A DNA stretch of 64,000 nucleotides from Alphaproteobacteria bacterium UBA6187 (lineage in GTDB: Bacteria; Pseudomonadota; Alphaproteobacteria; Rickettsiales; UBA6187): assembly GCA_002422795.1 (NCBI GenBank), contig DITJ01000004.1:4178-68177 (forward strand), given 5' to 3'. Within the stretch, counting starts at the first letter, position 1, and each line of letters opens with the position of its first letter. Made by a program: the position numbers and the translations under genes. The notes beneath the pieces are model-generated. The model saw only the letters and a program-made list of their open reading frames with translations. It ran no database searches and had not been told where the DNA came from. This document shows positions 29,096 through 39,523 of this stretch, one piece after another.

Positions 29096-29680
29096 TTAAC
29101 GGTTCTTCAGGCGCTGGATATAGAATTCCAGGTTGCGTGCAAACTCTATTGGCAATCGCTCTCGCACCTTGTCCTGCATGATTTTATCGTTCTCCGGTTT
29201 GCGGAACACCTGCTCGATGCCAGGACCATACATCATCTTAAGAGGCTTGCGCTTCTTGCCTTTGCGGATGTACATAGTGGTTTTGCTGTCCCCGGTGTGG
29301 CGCGGTGCAATGAATGCTTTGTAGTAAGTTTTTTGTTTGCCAAATACCTTGGTCTTGACCAGGCCACGCTTACCGCCCAGCTGTTGGGTTGGTTTTTTGC
29401 TGCCAACCACAAACTCTATCAATTGCAGTGGCCGACCGTGCGCCACTAACGTTGCCCACAGCCGCCTTGGTGTTGCCCTAATAGTTTCTATGCGCCGTTT
29501 TACCCCAGATTGCTTACTGCCCAACTGTGTGGCAACGTAACGGGTGCTGGCAACTTTTGCACTTTCCGCAGTGCGGTTCAGGGTTCTTACCACAGCAGGT
29601 TCGTATGCTTGTTTTTCAAGCGCACTAAGCTGCTGCCTGAATTTCTTCAGGTCATGCTGGATGGAGATGTTGAATGACAT
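29096..29680 (-). CDS. phage minor tail protein Z-like
   Basis: This 194-residue basic protein fits the prophage minor tail protein Z family: a helical N-terminal part (LKKFRQQLSALEKQAYEPAVVRTLNRTAESAKVASTRYVATQLG...RRIETIRATPRRLWATLVA), then basic sequence (KTKVFGKQKTYYKAFIAPRHTGDSKTTMYIRKGKKRKPLKMMYGPGIEQVF) and the ending RLPIEFARNLEFYIQRL. It is one of the few structural genes left in the element. It starts 2 bp after the DUF4238 gene stop. Confidence 0.82.
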   Translation of the reverse strand: MSFNISIQHDLKKFRQQLSALEKQAYEPAVVRTLNRTAESAKVASTRYVATQLGSKQSGVKRRIETIRATPRRLWATLVAHGRPLQLIEFVVGSKKPTQQLGGKRGLVKTKVFGKQKTYYKAFIAPRHTGDSKTTMYIRKGKKRKPLKMMYGPGIEQVFRKPENDKIMQDKVRERLPIEFARNLEFYIQRLKNR

Positions 29681-29682
29681 AG

Positions 29683-30735
29683 TTAAACATTTTTTTGTTT
29701 TGAGAGTAGATTTGCCTCAGATTTATTTTGTTCATCTGGCCAATTGTCCCATTGTTCTTTTTCATACTTAAAGAACTCACTATTCACTTTCCTGGAGACA
29801 AACGTGGGTATGTCAGAATCTTGAAAAGAAGAAAATACCATTCGATGAGCATGTTCTGCAATTAAACGGCGTATCAATCTAGTATTTTCTATAGAAAATC
29901 TAGTGCCTCGTATTGGCGGACGATATCCAACTTGCGTATAGAGTAGGTGTTGAGGTCCCAATGGTAGAAAGAGTTCCGTGCCTTTACGCCCCCAACCACC
30001 AGAAAAATTATACTCTCCATTCATAGAATAGTTTAGTCTGACAACTGGATTATCAGATGTAATCCAATTCATACCTATAGCTGGACGCATTATTGTCCAT
30101 TTATGACGATGTAAAATATTTGCTGTATTCTCTAGTAAATACCGAATGCTCCAAATCCAAGAAGCTCTGCCTACGGCAGTTTCCGCTTTTATGGTACCAA
30201 ATTTTTCTCCCTTCTTAATTTCTGTTGTTACTTGTAAAGGAAAAGATGAAGCCAGCTTTCCCATAGTAGTAGGAACTTTATCCCCACTATTTTTTAAGGC
30301 CACAAGTTTTGTAGGAAGGTCATTTAACACTTTATTTAAAATTTTGGGCACACTTTCTGCAGAAGATCTAAGGTGTTCTATCAGCCGTGCTGGAGTACGA
30401 GTATCCTGCAGAGCCATAAAACGTACTAATTTTCTCCAATCATCTATGGTTAGGTGTTGGTCTGTTACAGCTTTGTGAATAGCTCCTTCTGCAGGAGATT
30501 CATATTCATTAGAAAACCATTTTTCTATTTCATCACTTTCCTCTCCAGAAATTTTCTGAGTATAGAGGTGTGGGTGATACGCTATTCCTTTGATATTTTT
30601 CTTTGCCCATAGGGGAACATTCTCATGAGAAACTAGAATATTATAAACCCAGATCTCACTAGCACAACACTCCCAGCGCTTCAGATATCCCTGTGAAATA
30701 TAATGATTATCTTGGCAGAAATTAATGTTTTTCAT
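29683..30735 (-). CDS. DUF4238-family protein, candidate antiphage gene
   Basis: This 350-residue protein opens with NHYISQGYLKRWEC, the hallmark of DUF4238 (NHYIPQ-x-LK-x-F/W), followed by helical sequence with VRFMALQDTRTPARLIEHL and a conserved-looking block (WTIMRPAIGMNWITSDNPVVRLNY...TELFLPLGPQHLLYTQVG). DUF4238 proteins have been reported as single-gene phage defences carried by prophages and satellites. Its place between the attachment site and the first phage gene is a usual cargo spot. The mechanism is unknown. Confidence 0.85.
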   Translation of the reverse strand: MKNINFCQDNHYISQGYLKRWECCASEIWVYNILVSHENVPLWAKKNIKGIAYHPHLYTQKISGEESDEIEKWFSNEYESPAEGAIHKAVTDQHLTIDDWRKLVRFMALQDTRTPARLIEHLRSSAESVPKILNKVLNDLPTKLVALKNSGDKVPTTMGKLASSFPLQVTTEIKKGEKFGTIKAETAVGRASWIWSIRYLLENTANILHRHKWTIMRPAIGMNWITSDNPVVRLNYSMNGEYNFSGGWGRKGTELFLPLGPQHLLYTQVGYRPPIRGTRFSIENTRLIRRLIAEHAHRMVFSSFQDSDIPTFVSRKVNSEFFKYEKEQWDNWPDEQNKSEANLLSKQKNV

Positions 30736-30791
30736 TTTGCAAATGTAGCAAATGATATGCTGGCATTCAAGGATTTAAATATTTTCTAAGC

Positions 30792-30814
30792 ACGATCCCA
30801 CGGGATCGTTTTTT
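30792..30814 (+). terminator. intrinsic-terminator-like hairpin near the right end of the element
   Basis: A perfect 8-bp stem ACGATCCC/GGGATCGT is followed by TTTTTT on the plus strand. Related GATCCC..GGGATC palindromes lie at 5088-5103 and about 31013-31026, upstream of both tRNA copies. No plus-strand gene ends nearby, so it may insulate the element from outside transcription. Confidence 0.55.
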
Positions 30815-30897
30815 GCCAATTTTTCTAAAAATATTACAAGGATAAGTATTTGAAATATTTGCATTGCTGTGCAAAATATTCACGTCCGACCGCAGTG

Positions 30898-30936
30898 ATG
30901 TCAAGGTAGCGCTCTAACCAACTGAGCTAACCGCCC
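30898..30936 (-). pseudogene. 5' half of the split tRNA-Val(GAC) gene (right attachment site)
   Basis: The minus strand reads acceptor GGGCGGT, TA, D arm GCTC-loop-GAGC, G, anticodon stem CTACC and loop TTGACAT (30904-30898). It then continues as CACTG CGGTC GGACG T, which does not pair as an anticodon or T stem but partly resembles the tRNA 3' sequence. The correct 3' half is at 4948-4992. The native promoter region upstream (30937-31044) is intact, so a truncated transcript may still be made. Confidence 0.93.
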
Positions 30937-31129
30937 CCAAGAAGGAATCACAGAAAATAAACTTATGCCGCTTTTTGTAAAGTTCTTTTTGTAAAAAAGA
31001 ATGTATTCCGGTGATCCCACGGGATTGGGTTTTGCTGAAAACAAGGAATAAAGGGACAAGTAGAAGTTTATAGCAAATAATGTGCTGATTGTTGGACTTC
31101 ATAAGTGTAAGTATTAAGATTGTTAATCT

Positions 31130-31261
31130 CGTCAATTGCGAGCGAAGCGTGGCAATACCTAAAACTAGAAATCAAAGGTAAACTATAAATTATTTTGATT
31201 CTAGTTTTATTAATTCTAGATTCTTTAAACTGGATTGCCACGCCTTTGGCTCGCAATGACG
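31130..31261. repeat. 132-bp palindromic element
   Basis: The terminal inverted repeats are a GTCAATTGCGAGCG-type left arm with GCGTGGCAAT, and ATTGCCACGC with GGCTCGCAATGAC at the right. An inner pair of AACTAG/CTAGTT arms is also present. It lies between the tRNA upstream region and the end of the aminotransferase gene. Confidence 0.8.
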
Positions 31262-31273
31262 TTTTTATAAAGT

Positions 31274-32570
<1,297 letters not shown>

Positions 32571-32663
32571 TTCATATACATTCAGCTTATCTTCTAGGCA
32601 ATAGTAAAAATTGACGTGTAGCTAAAGTAAGTTATATAATGGCTATTTTAAGTGTAAAAAATA

Positions 32664-33725
32664 ATGGTGGTGGCTATGAAGCTTTTTAAATCATTAAGAT
32701 ATCTGAATGTTAAGACCCTATATAAGGAAAAATTAGGCGGATATTCTGCAAATGAGCTTATAGAAAAGGTAAAGCCCTTTGTAGAACAGAAAACGAAGGA
32801 ACTTATAGAGGAGCTTAAAATTGCCAGGGGAAAATTAAAAGACATTCCGGGCACTAATTATAAACTTGGTCTGCACCATTTAAGGGCAGGAAACCTTGAT
32901 GATGCGATATTGCGCTTTAAAATGGTAACATTCCTTGTGCCTGAAAAAGCCGAGGCGCATTATTATTTGGGTAAAAGCTTAATTATGAGCGGTGATTTGG
33001 AGGCCGCTAAAGTGGCGCTGGAAAAAGCTTTATCGCTAAAACCTGGTTTTCCGGAAGTTAAATATATAATGGACAAAATTACCGCCCCTGAATCTATAGA
33101 AATAATTCCCGCAGATATGATGGCTGAGCATATTGCATGGAGCCAAACCCCTACCGAAGAAGAAAGTGAGTTAAGGGAAGAGCGGGACAGGGCGTTGGTA
33201 ACTATTTTGCTGGCTAATGTTACTGATAAAAACCCTAATCTGGAAGTGCTGGATCTGGGCTGCGCAAGTGGCGGCCGTGGCAGGTTATTAAAGGGCAGGG
33301 ATGTCGCCAGGAGAATTGTTGGCGTGGATATGTCAGAAAAGGAAATTGAAAAGGCAAAAGCCAAAATGTCTTATGACGAATTAGTATATAATAATGTGCA
33401 GGCAGCGCCTGTATTTTCTTATCTTGCAGGCAATACTGAAAAATTTGATGTTGTAATGGCCGGGGATGTATTTTCATACCAGGGAAATCTGGATGATATT
33501 TTTATAAATATTATAAAGTCATTAAAAACTGGTGGCATTTTTGCTGGTATTTTTAGGAAAGAAGAGCTTGAAAGCGGGTATAGGCTGGATGTTACCAAAG
33601 ATAAGTTTGTGCATTCCATACAATATTATGAAGATGCTCTGGAAAAGGCCGGTTTTAAAGTCTTGGATAAAAAAGAAAAAAATATAGGCGAAAAATATAA
33701 TATTATTATTTCTAACAGTGCCTAG
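32664..33725 (+). CDS. TPR-repeat SAM-dependent methyltransferase
   Basis: This protein has 353 residues. About residues 65-135 form two to three TPR units (YKLGLHHLRAGNLDDAILRFKMVTFLVPEKAEAHYYLGKSLIMSGDLEAAKVALEKALSLKPG). A class I methyltransferase domain follows, with AdoMet motif I VLDLGCASGGRG near residue 195 and an acidic GVDMS strand, then FDVVMAGDVFSYQGN. The substrate is unknown; fused TPRs suggest a protein target. The start could be ATG 32664 or ATG 32676. It stands alone, with a 290-bp gap to mlaA that holds no gene. Confidence 0.85.
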   Translation: MVVAMKLFKSLRYLNVKTLYKEKLGGYSANELIEKVKPFVEQKTKELIEELKIARGKLKDIPGTNYKLGLHHLRAGNLDDAILRFKMVTFLVPEKAEAHYYLGKSLIMSGDLEAAKVALEKALSLKPGFPEVKYIMDKITAPESIEIIPADMMAEHIAWSQTPTEEESELREERDRALVTILLANVTDKNPNLEVLDLGCASGGRGRLLKGRDVARRIVGVDMSEKEIEKAKAKMSYDELVYNNVQAAPVFSYLAGNTEKFDVVMAGDVFSYQGNLDDIFINIIKSLKTGGIFAGIFRKEELESGYRLDVTKDKFVHSIQYYEDALEKAGFKVLDKKEKNIGEKYNIIISNSA

Positions 33726-34017
33726 TTATCCTGCGCTATCAACTATTCACTACAGGCGGTTGCGCAAATTTTTTGCCATGTAGCGGCATTCCTTATGTGT
33801 ATATTAAGAGTGATTCCTATCATAACAATACGTTAGTGTGCTTTGTGTATAGAACCAGGGTTGTATTAAAGCAACAGAGTTAATAGAGTTTTAGTAAAAC
33901 ATAATAATTTTATACCCAAATAGATAGTTTTGTATTAGTTCTGCGATTAATAAAAAATTAAGCAAGATATGTTATTATTGTTTTAAGTGATTTCATTTGT
34001 TTTTTGGGAGTAGGTAC

Positions 34018-34740
34018 ATGCATTATTTAAAAATAAGAAATTTCTTTGTAATATTGCTGCTTGCGACAACAATTTGTGCGGGCGTTTCGTCTGCGCATGC
34101 CGAGGATGTAGATGATAATATAGCAAGGGTAAGCGATCCACTGGAAAAGGCTAATCGTGTAGTTTATGGATTTAACCGTATTTTGGACAAGGTTCTAATT
34201 AAGCCCGCTACAAAAGGGTATATGTATATTGTGCCTGAACTTGCAAGGAAAGGGGTGCATAATGTACTTACCAACCTTTCGGAGCCGGTTACATTAATAA
34301 ATTCCGTATTTCAGGGAGATGTGGAGCATAGTTTTTCTACTTTCTGGCGGTTTACCATTAATACCACATGGGGTATTGGCGGAATATTTGACGTGGCAAA
34401 AGATGCCGGTTTAACCAACAGAAAAGAAGATTTCGGGCAAACTGCTGCTGTTTATGGCTCAGACCAGGGGCCTTATTTAATGCTGCCTGTGTTTGGCCCT
34501 TCAAATACAAGGGATGCACTTGGTATGCTTGTAGATTTATCTATTGACCCATTTAATTATATTCTATCGGATGAGGCTATTGCAACGCGCACGGTTTTAT
34601 CGGGGCTTGATACAAGGGAATCCGTTATGGACCTTATGGATCACATAGATAGAACCTCGCTTGATCCTTATGCCGCAATAAGAAGCCTTTACACACAAAA
34701 ACGGTGGGACGAGATAAGGAACGGCAAAAGAGCTGAGTAG
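34018..34740 (+). CDS. mlaA: MlaA/VacJ-family outer-membrane lipid-asymmetry protein
   Basis: MlaA sits in the outer membrane and removes mislocalised phospholipids from the outer leaflet, passing them to MlaC. ATG 34018 is preceded by GGGAG. A signal peptide (FFVILLLATTICAGVSSAHA) precedes mature EDVDDN. There is no good lipobox, so it is probably not lipidated. Family motifs are SDPLEKANRVVYGFNRILDK, NVLTNLSEPVTLINSVFQGD, TTWGIGGIFDVAKDAGL, EDFGQTAAVYGSDQGPYLMLPVFGPSNTRD and DPFNYILS. mlaC follows 187 bp downstream. Confidence 0.93.
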   Translation: MHYLKIRNFFVILLLATTICAGVSSAHAEDVDDNIARVSDPLEKANRVVYGFNRILDKVLIKPATKGYMYIVPELARKGVHNVLTNLSEPVTLINSVFQGDVEHSFSTFWRFTINTTWGIGGIFDVAKDAGLTNRKEDFGQTAAVYGSDQGPYLMLPVFGPSNTRDALGMLVDLSIDPFNYILSDEAIATRTVLSGLDTRESVMDLMDHIDRTSLDPYAAIRSLYTQKRWDEIRNGKRAE

Positions 34741-34927
34741 CTTTAAAAGTTGTTTCTGTCATTCCAGATAGCAAGCTTGACTAACAGGGCCTAGTTTCTG
34801 GAATGGCTGTATCTGAAATCCTTAAAATCGCTCCTTGTATAATTCCTAAAATTCCGTATAAGGAAAAGATTGAAACTATAAGATGAAGTAAAGCAATTAT
34901 AGGTAGATTTTAAAAGGTGTAAGAATT

Positions 34928-35524
34928 ATGCGTTTCTTTATTAAATCGGCAGTCTTTATAATGCTGTATGCAGCTTTTGCCATGCATCCCGCTGGTGCTG
35001 TAGCCAATACTGACCAGGCAGGTGTTTTTGTTCAGGGGCTTGGTGATAAGGTTGTAAAGGTAATAACTGATACAAAAATGAATGATTCCCAGAAATCACA
35101 AAAACTGGAGGATTTTTTTATTACAACCGTTGATGTGGATTGGGTAGCGAAATTCGTAGCTGGCCGCTACTGGCGCGAAGCATCTCAGGAGCAGCAAAAA
35201 AACTATATTGAGAGATATAAGAAATTTCTCGTAAACAGCTATGTATCAAAATTTAAGCAATATACCGGGCAGAAGATGATTGTCGGTAAGTCTGTTATGG
35301 AATCTGAAGGTGAGTACCTGGTAGAAACGACTATACAGGATGCGGATAGTAAGTCATACCAGGTGAGCTATAAATTGCGGCAGGAAAAAGATAATAAGTT
35401 TAAGATTTATGATATTATTGCTGAAGGTGTTAGTATGATTACTACACAAAGGTCTGAATTTGGCTCTATACTTGACCGTGAAGGCATGGATTCCCTTATT
35501 GCAAAATTGGATAAGAAGAATTAA
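34928..35524 (+). CDS. mlaC: MlaC-family periplasmic phospholipid carrier
   Basis: This 198-residue protein has a signal peptide (FFIKSAVFIMLYAAFAMHPAGAVA). The Tol-Ttg2 domain shows VDVDWVAKFVAGRYWREASQEQQKNYIERYKKFLVNSYVSKFKQYTG, then LVETTIQ and VSYKLRQE...FKIYDIIAEGVSMITTQRSEFGSIL. MlaC shuttles phospholipid between MlaA and the inner-membrane MlaFEDB transporter, which is not in this window. Next to mlaA the assignment is strong. Confidence 0.93.
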   Translation: MRFFIKSAVFIMLYAAFAMHPAGAVANTDQAGVFVQGLGDKVVKVITDTKMNDSQKSQKLEDFFITTVDVDWVAKFVAGRYWREASQEQQKNYIERYKKFLVNSYVSKFKQYTGQKMIVGKSVMESEGEYLVETTIQDADSKSYQVSYKLRQEKDNKFKIYDIIAEGVSMITTQRSEFGSILDREGMDSLIAKLDKKN

Positions 35525-35529
35525 ATAAC

Positions 35530-35599
35530 AAATTTAAGATTTAAGATGTTAGATTTAAGATGTATAAATCTGCAATCTTAAATCTTAAATCTTAAATTT
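35530..35599. repeat. heptamer-repeat hairpin H3
   Basis: Arms made of TTAAGAT-type words (35530-35563) and their complement ATCTTAA (35567-35599) form a long AT-rich hairpin. It fills the gap between mlaC and the downstream EamA gene. Confidence 0.85.
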
Positions 35600-35603
35600 A
35601 CTT

Positions 35604-36554
35604 ATGTCCCATACCACAAAAAATGATCCCATTCGCGGCATAGCATGGTTTATATTGCATTGCCTTATGTTCGCTTTTATCGCAATGATAACGCGGATAT
35701 TGATGAAACAAGGATTTCCGGTACTTGAAATAGTGTTTTTCCAGACATTATTCGGCGCAATATTGCTGCTCCCGCGCATTATATTAAGGCATATACAGGG
35801 CATAAAAGCCCTTTCATATAAATTACAGATATTACGTGCATTTTTCTGGTCTATGGCAACTATATGTTTTTTCTATGCAACCACGGTAATCCCGATGGGA
35901 AGGGCGATAGCTATAAGTTTTGCAGTGCCGCTATTTACCAGTATACTTGCGGTGATATTCCTGAAGGAAAAGTTGCATTTCAGGAGGCTTACCGCGCTTA
36001 TATGCGGTTTTATAGGCATGATGATAATTATAAGGCCGGGCTTTGATTCATTTGAAATGGCTTCATTTTTAGTGGTTGCGGCATCTTTCATGTGGTCTAT
36101 GACCGATATAATGATAAAACTGGTCGGTAAAACCCATCATGTATTTGTAAATACATTTTATTTCTCGGTTTTTGGTGCTATCTGCACATTGCCGATGGCA
36201 CTTTTTGTATGGCAAACCCCAAGCAGCATACAATTTTTGTGGCTGATATTGCTTTCGGTATTATTTGTTGCAAATATGGCATCAATAACAAAAGCCTATG
36301 AATATGGCGATTTAACCGTAATGATGCCATTCGTATTTACCGAGCTGGTATTTGTAGCCACGCTTGCTTATTTTATATTCGGTGAGGTGATTTATACGAG
36401 CACCGTAATCGGTTCGGCAATAATAATTTTCAGTTCCTCCTATATAGCCTATCGCGAGCGCGTTGAGCGTGGCCACTCTGTGAGCCAGGAGCTTGAAAAG
36501 GATTTAGCCAGGGGGCTTGACGAGGATGTCTTGCAATCTATAACCAAGGAATAA
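35604..36554 (+). CDS. EamA/DMT-superfamily permease
   Basis: This 316-residue integral membrane protein has about ten hydrophobic segments in two EamA halves (ARIIL...FFWSMATICFFYATTVIPMGRAIAISFAVPLFTSILAVIFLKEKL and the second half LIGK...ELVFVATLAYFIFGEVIYTSTVIGSAIIIFSSSYIAYRER). It belongs to the drug/metabolite transporter superfamily and exports or imports small metabolites; the substrate cannot be told. The start follows hairpin H3 by 4 bp. The charged C-terminal tail is cytosolic. Confidence 0.88.
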   Translation: MSHTTKNDPIRGIAWFILHCLMFAFIAMITRILMKQGFPVLEIVFFQTLFGAILLLPRIILRHIQGIKALSYKLQILRAFFWSMATICFFYATTVIPMGRAIAISFAVPLFTSILAVIFLKEKLHFRRLTALICGFIGMMIIIRPGFDSFEMASFLVVAASFMWSMTDIMIKLVGKTHHVFVNTFYFSVFGAICTLPMALFVWQTPSSIQFLWLILLSVLFVANMASITKAYEYGDLTVMMPFVFTELVFVATLAYFIFGEVIYTSTVIGSAIIIFSSSYIAYRERVERGHSVSQELEKDLARGLDEDVLQSITKE

Positions 36555-36640
36555 TTCAATTTGAACGATTTGAGGGTTGTTTTTGCAGAAGCTACATGTT
36601 GCACCGCACCCATAGAATATACCTGCCACATTTGCGCATA

Positions 36641-36765
36641 ATACCGCCTCCTTATCTAATCACCCGCGTCGTCGTGCTGCGGTCTCGGTGTGCTCACGTA
36701 TGTTTAATACGCTCTGCGCACCTAGCCTTGCACTCCTAGCGGATCGATTGATAAGGAAGCGGTAT
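36641..36765. repeat. palindromic element E1 (ATACCG arms), 125 bp
   Basis: The arms ATACCGCCTCCTTATC and GATAAGGAAGCGGTAT are inverted. The core carries TCGTCGTGCTGCGG, a CACGTA...TACGC pair and CTTGCACTCCTAG. It has the same length and terminal ATACCG as E2 (39281-39405). It lies in the gap after the EamA gene. Confidence 0.85.
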
Positions 36766-36827
36766 AAGTTTGTCGCTTGATTAGTTGTGTAAAGTTTATA
36801 TATTGAAGTTGCGTGTAGAAATCCTAT

Positions 36828-36925
36828 TTATAGGAAATCTGCTGCCCTGCCGAAAGGCAGGTTAAACTACAGGGGCGAAGGTTCCCTGCAGTTAGTCTGC
36901 TTTTCGGCGGGTTTATCAACTTCTA
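36828..36925 (+). ncRNA. structured leader-like RNA region upstream of the sORF and ahcY
   Basis: A hairpin CCTGCC-GAAA-GGCAGG is followed by a second stem whose arms run GCAGGTTAAACTACAGGG and CCCTGCAGTTAGTCTGC. The first arm CCTGCCGAAA can instead pair with a later TTTTCGGCGGG, giving two exclusive folds. This resembles a regulatory leader or a small RNA, but it does not match a riboswitch I can name. Evidence is by-eye pairing only. Confidence 0.45.
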
Positions 36926-36940
36926 ATTATGGAGGTAAAG

Positions 36941-38456
<1,516 letters not shown>

Positions 38457-38564
38457 GTTCTGTTGATATTTTATTAACCATTGCAAAGCTGTCATGAAGT
38501 GCGGGAAAGCAGAGGGTTGGGATAATCTCTCTTTGGTTTAATTCTCCGTCGCTTGCGGCGGTTC

Positions 38565-38604
38565 GCTATAGTTTCCTCTTTATTCTTAAAGAGGAAACTA
38601 TAGC
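38565..38604. repeat. perfect 18-bp stem hairpin abutting a palindromic element
   Basis: The arm GCTATAGTTTCCTCTTTA, a TTCT loop and its exact complement form the hairpin. Its outer end TATAG overlaps the end of element E6 (38599-38704). Confidence 0.85.
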
Positions 38605-38704
38605 ATTTCCCATTTTCAACAATCATGCGTCAATCATCGTCTCATGTAGTTCTCCTACACATCGCCTCGATTTTCTATGATTGTTGAAAAGCGAAAACGC
38701 TATA
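38599..38704. repeat. palindromic element E6 (TATAG arms), 106 bp
   Basis: The arm TATAGCATTTCCCATTTTCA is matched by TGAAAAGCGAAAACGCTATA-type sequence at the right end. The core holds ATCATCGTCTCATGTAG and CTACACATCGCCTCGAT. It is very close to E7 (56460-56565), the copy inside the acetyltransferase pseudogene, and has the same length. Confidence 0.88.
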
Positions 38705-38735
38705 CTTATTTAATACACAGCCACTCGGGGCGGGG

Positions 38736-39440
38736 TTATTCGTTAAAAACAACAACCGTGTGGGCCATTTTATCATGCCAGCCTTGACATTTCTTATCAT
38801 AATATATCCATATAAAGCCCAATCCTAATGGTAGTATAGATATGATATACCCAATATAGCGTATGATTAGCTGCTTCCGAGAGGGCTTCTCGCCAGTTTT
38901 CGCGTCAACTATTTTCATCTTTAGTAAAATCTTGCCGGGGGTGGCAGAGCGATATATCCAGAATAATATAACTACTATGGCAAGAACTATGTTTTGTAAG
39001 GTAAAGGAAGCAAGCTGCCCAATGATAAATTCTGCCACCTGCTCCTGAGATAAATCTTCAGGTCTCAATGCGCCAGAAGCCAGTAGATTCTGAAGTTCCG
39101 CATTGCCTAAGGTGTTATGGAAAATTGTGAGTACGGGAATTAATACAATAAAACTTAATATTGAATCAATGGCACTTGCCAGCATACGCATACCAAAACC
39201 AGCATATTTTATTTCGCCGTCATTGGGCTTCTTCGACCACAAGCCGATTACCTTACTAAAAAGGCCAGTATATTTTTCTAATACCGAGTTGCATTCTTTG
39301 AACGAGGGTGTCGTGCAGCGGTCTTGTCGGTGCGCACGTAGCAAGTCTACGCTTGCGCCCTCCTCGCCTAGCACTCCTACTCGTTCTTTGAATGCAACTC
39401 GGTATAATTTAACCTTAGAAGATGAATCGTTTTGCTTCAT
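38736..39440 (-). CDS. RDD-family membrane protein with an in-frame palindromic insert
   Basis: The RDD domain (about 150 residues) has GFGMRMLASAIDSILSFIVLIPVLTIF, a second membrane segment FTLQNIVLAIVVILFWIYRSATPGKILLKMKIVDAKTG and a third RYIGYIISILPLGLGFIWIYYDKKCQGWHDKMA. ATG 39440 has AAGG upstream; the earlier ATG at 39473 lies in the pal terminator. Residues ~12-53 before the domain are encoded by palindromic element E2 (39281-39405), and the frame stays open through it. RDD proteins have been linked to ion or small-molecule transport; the substrate is unknown. Confidence 0.85.
   Translation of the reverse strand: MKQNDSSSKVKLYRVAFKERVGVLGEEGASVDLLRAHRQDRCTTPSFKECNSVLEKYTGLFSKVIGLWSKKPNDGEIKYAGFGMRMLASAIDSILSFIVLIPVLTIFHNTLGNAELQNLLASGALRPEDLSQEQVAEFIIGQLASFTLQNIVLAIVVILFWIYRSATPGKILLKMKIVDAKTGEKPSRKQLIIRYIGYIISILPLGLGFIWIYYDKKCQGWHDKMAHTVVVFNE
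39281..39405. repeat. palindromic element E2 inside the RDD gene, 125 bp
   Basis: Arms ATACCGAGTTGCATTC and GAATGCAACTCGGTAT enclose a core with GTGTCGTGCAGCGG, CACGTA..TACGC and CTAGCACTCCTA. It encodes a Arg/Glu-rich stretch (FKERVGVLGEEGASVDLLRA). The length is identical to E1. Confidence 0.9.
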
Positions 39441-39460
39441 GGCATACCTTAAATAATAAA

Positions 39461-39498
39461 AAAATCCCGGCACAATTATAACATGTACCGGGATTTTT
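39461..39498 (-). terminator. intrinsic terminator downstream of pal
   Basis: A perfect 10-bp stem AAAATCCCGG/CCGGGATTTT with an 17-nt loop is followed on the minus strand by a T-run. It sits 25 bp after the pal stop. Confidence 0.85.
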
Positions 39499-39523
39499 AA
39501 AATCTAATTCTTACGAACTATAA

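Larger units (their letters stand above)
4986..30904. mobile_element. integrated prophage-derived defence island in the tRNA-Val anticodon loop
   Basis: The element is bounded by the 7-bp direct core TTGACAT (minus-strand sense) at 4986-4992 and 30898-30904, each inside one half of the same tRNA gene. The integrase lies near the left end. It encodes phage lysis, tail and replication genes but no capsid, portal or terminase, and it carries several defence-type genes plus a replacement tRNA-Val. A 15-bp exact inverted repeat (GTGAATATTTTGCAC) lies 55 bp inside the left core (5047-5061) and 15 bp inside the right core (30869-30883) and may be an integrase arm site. Boundaries are firm. Mobility is doubtful because of the internal deletion near 28.66 kb. 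Confidence 0.92.

Noticed and set aside
28988..29449. Plus-strand 153-codon frame over the tail Z region
   Set aside because: It overlaps the well-supported minor tail Z gene on the other strand and its sequence resembles no protein family.
30898..30936. A second functional tRNA-Val on the minus strand
   Set aside because: Only the 5' half pairs; sequence after the anticodon loop cannot form the anticodon 3' stem, T stem or acceptor stem.
36828..36925. SAH or SAM riboswitch upstream of ahcY
   Set aside because: I looked for the conserved cores of known SAH and SAM-II type riboswitches and did not see them. The region is reported only as an unassigned structured leader.
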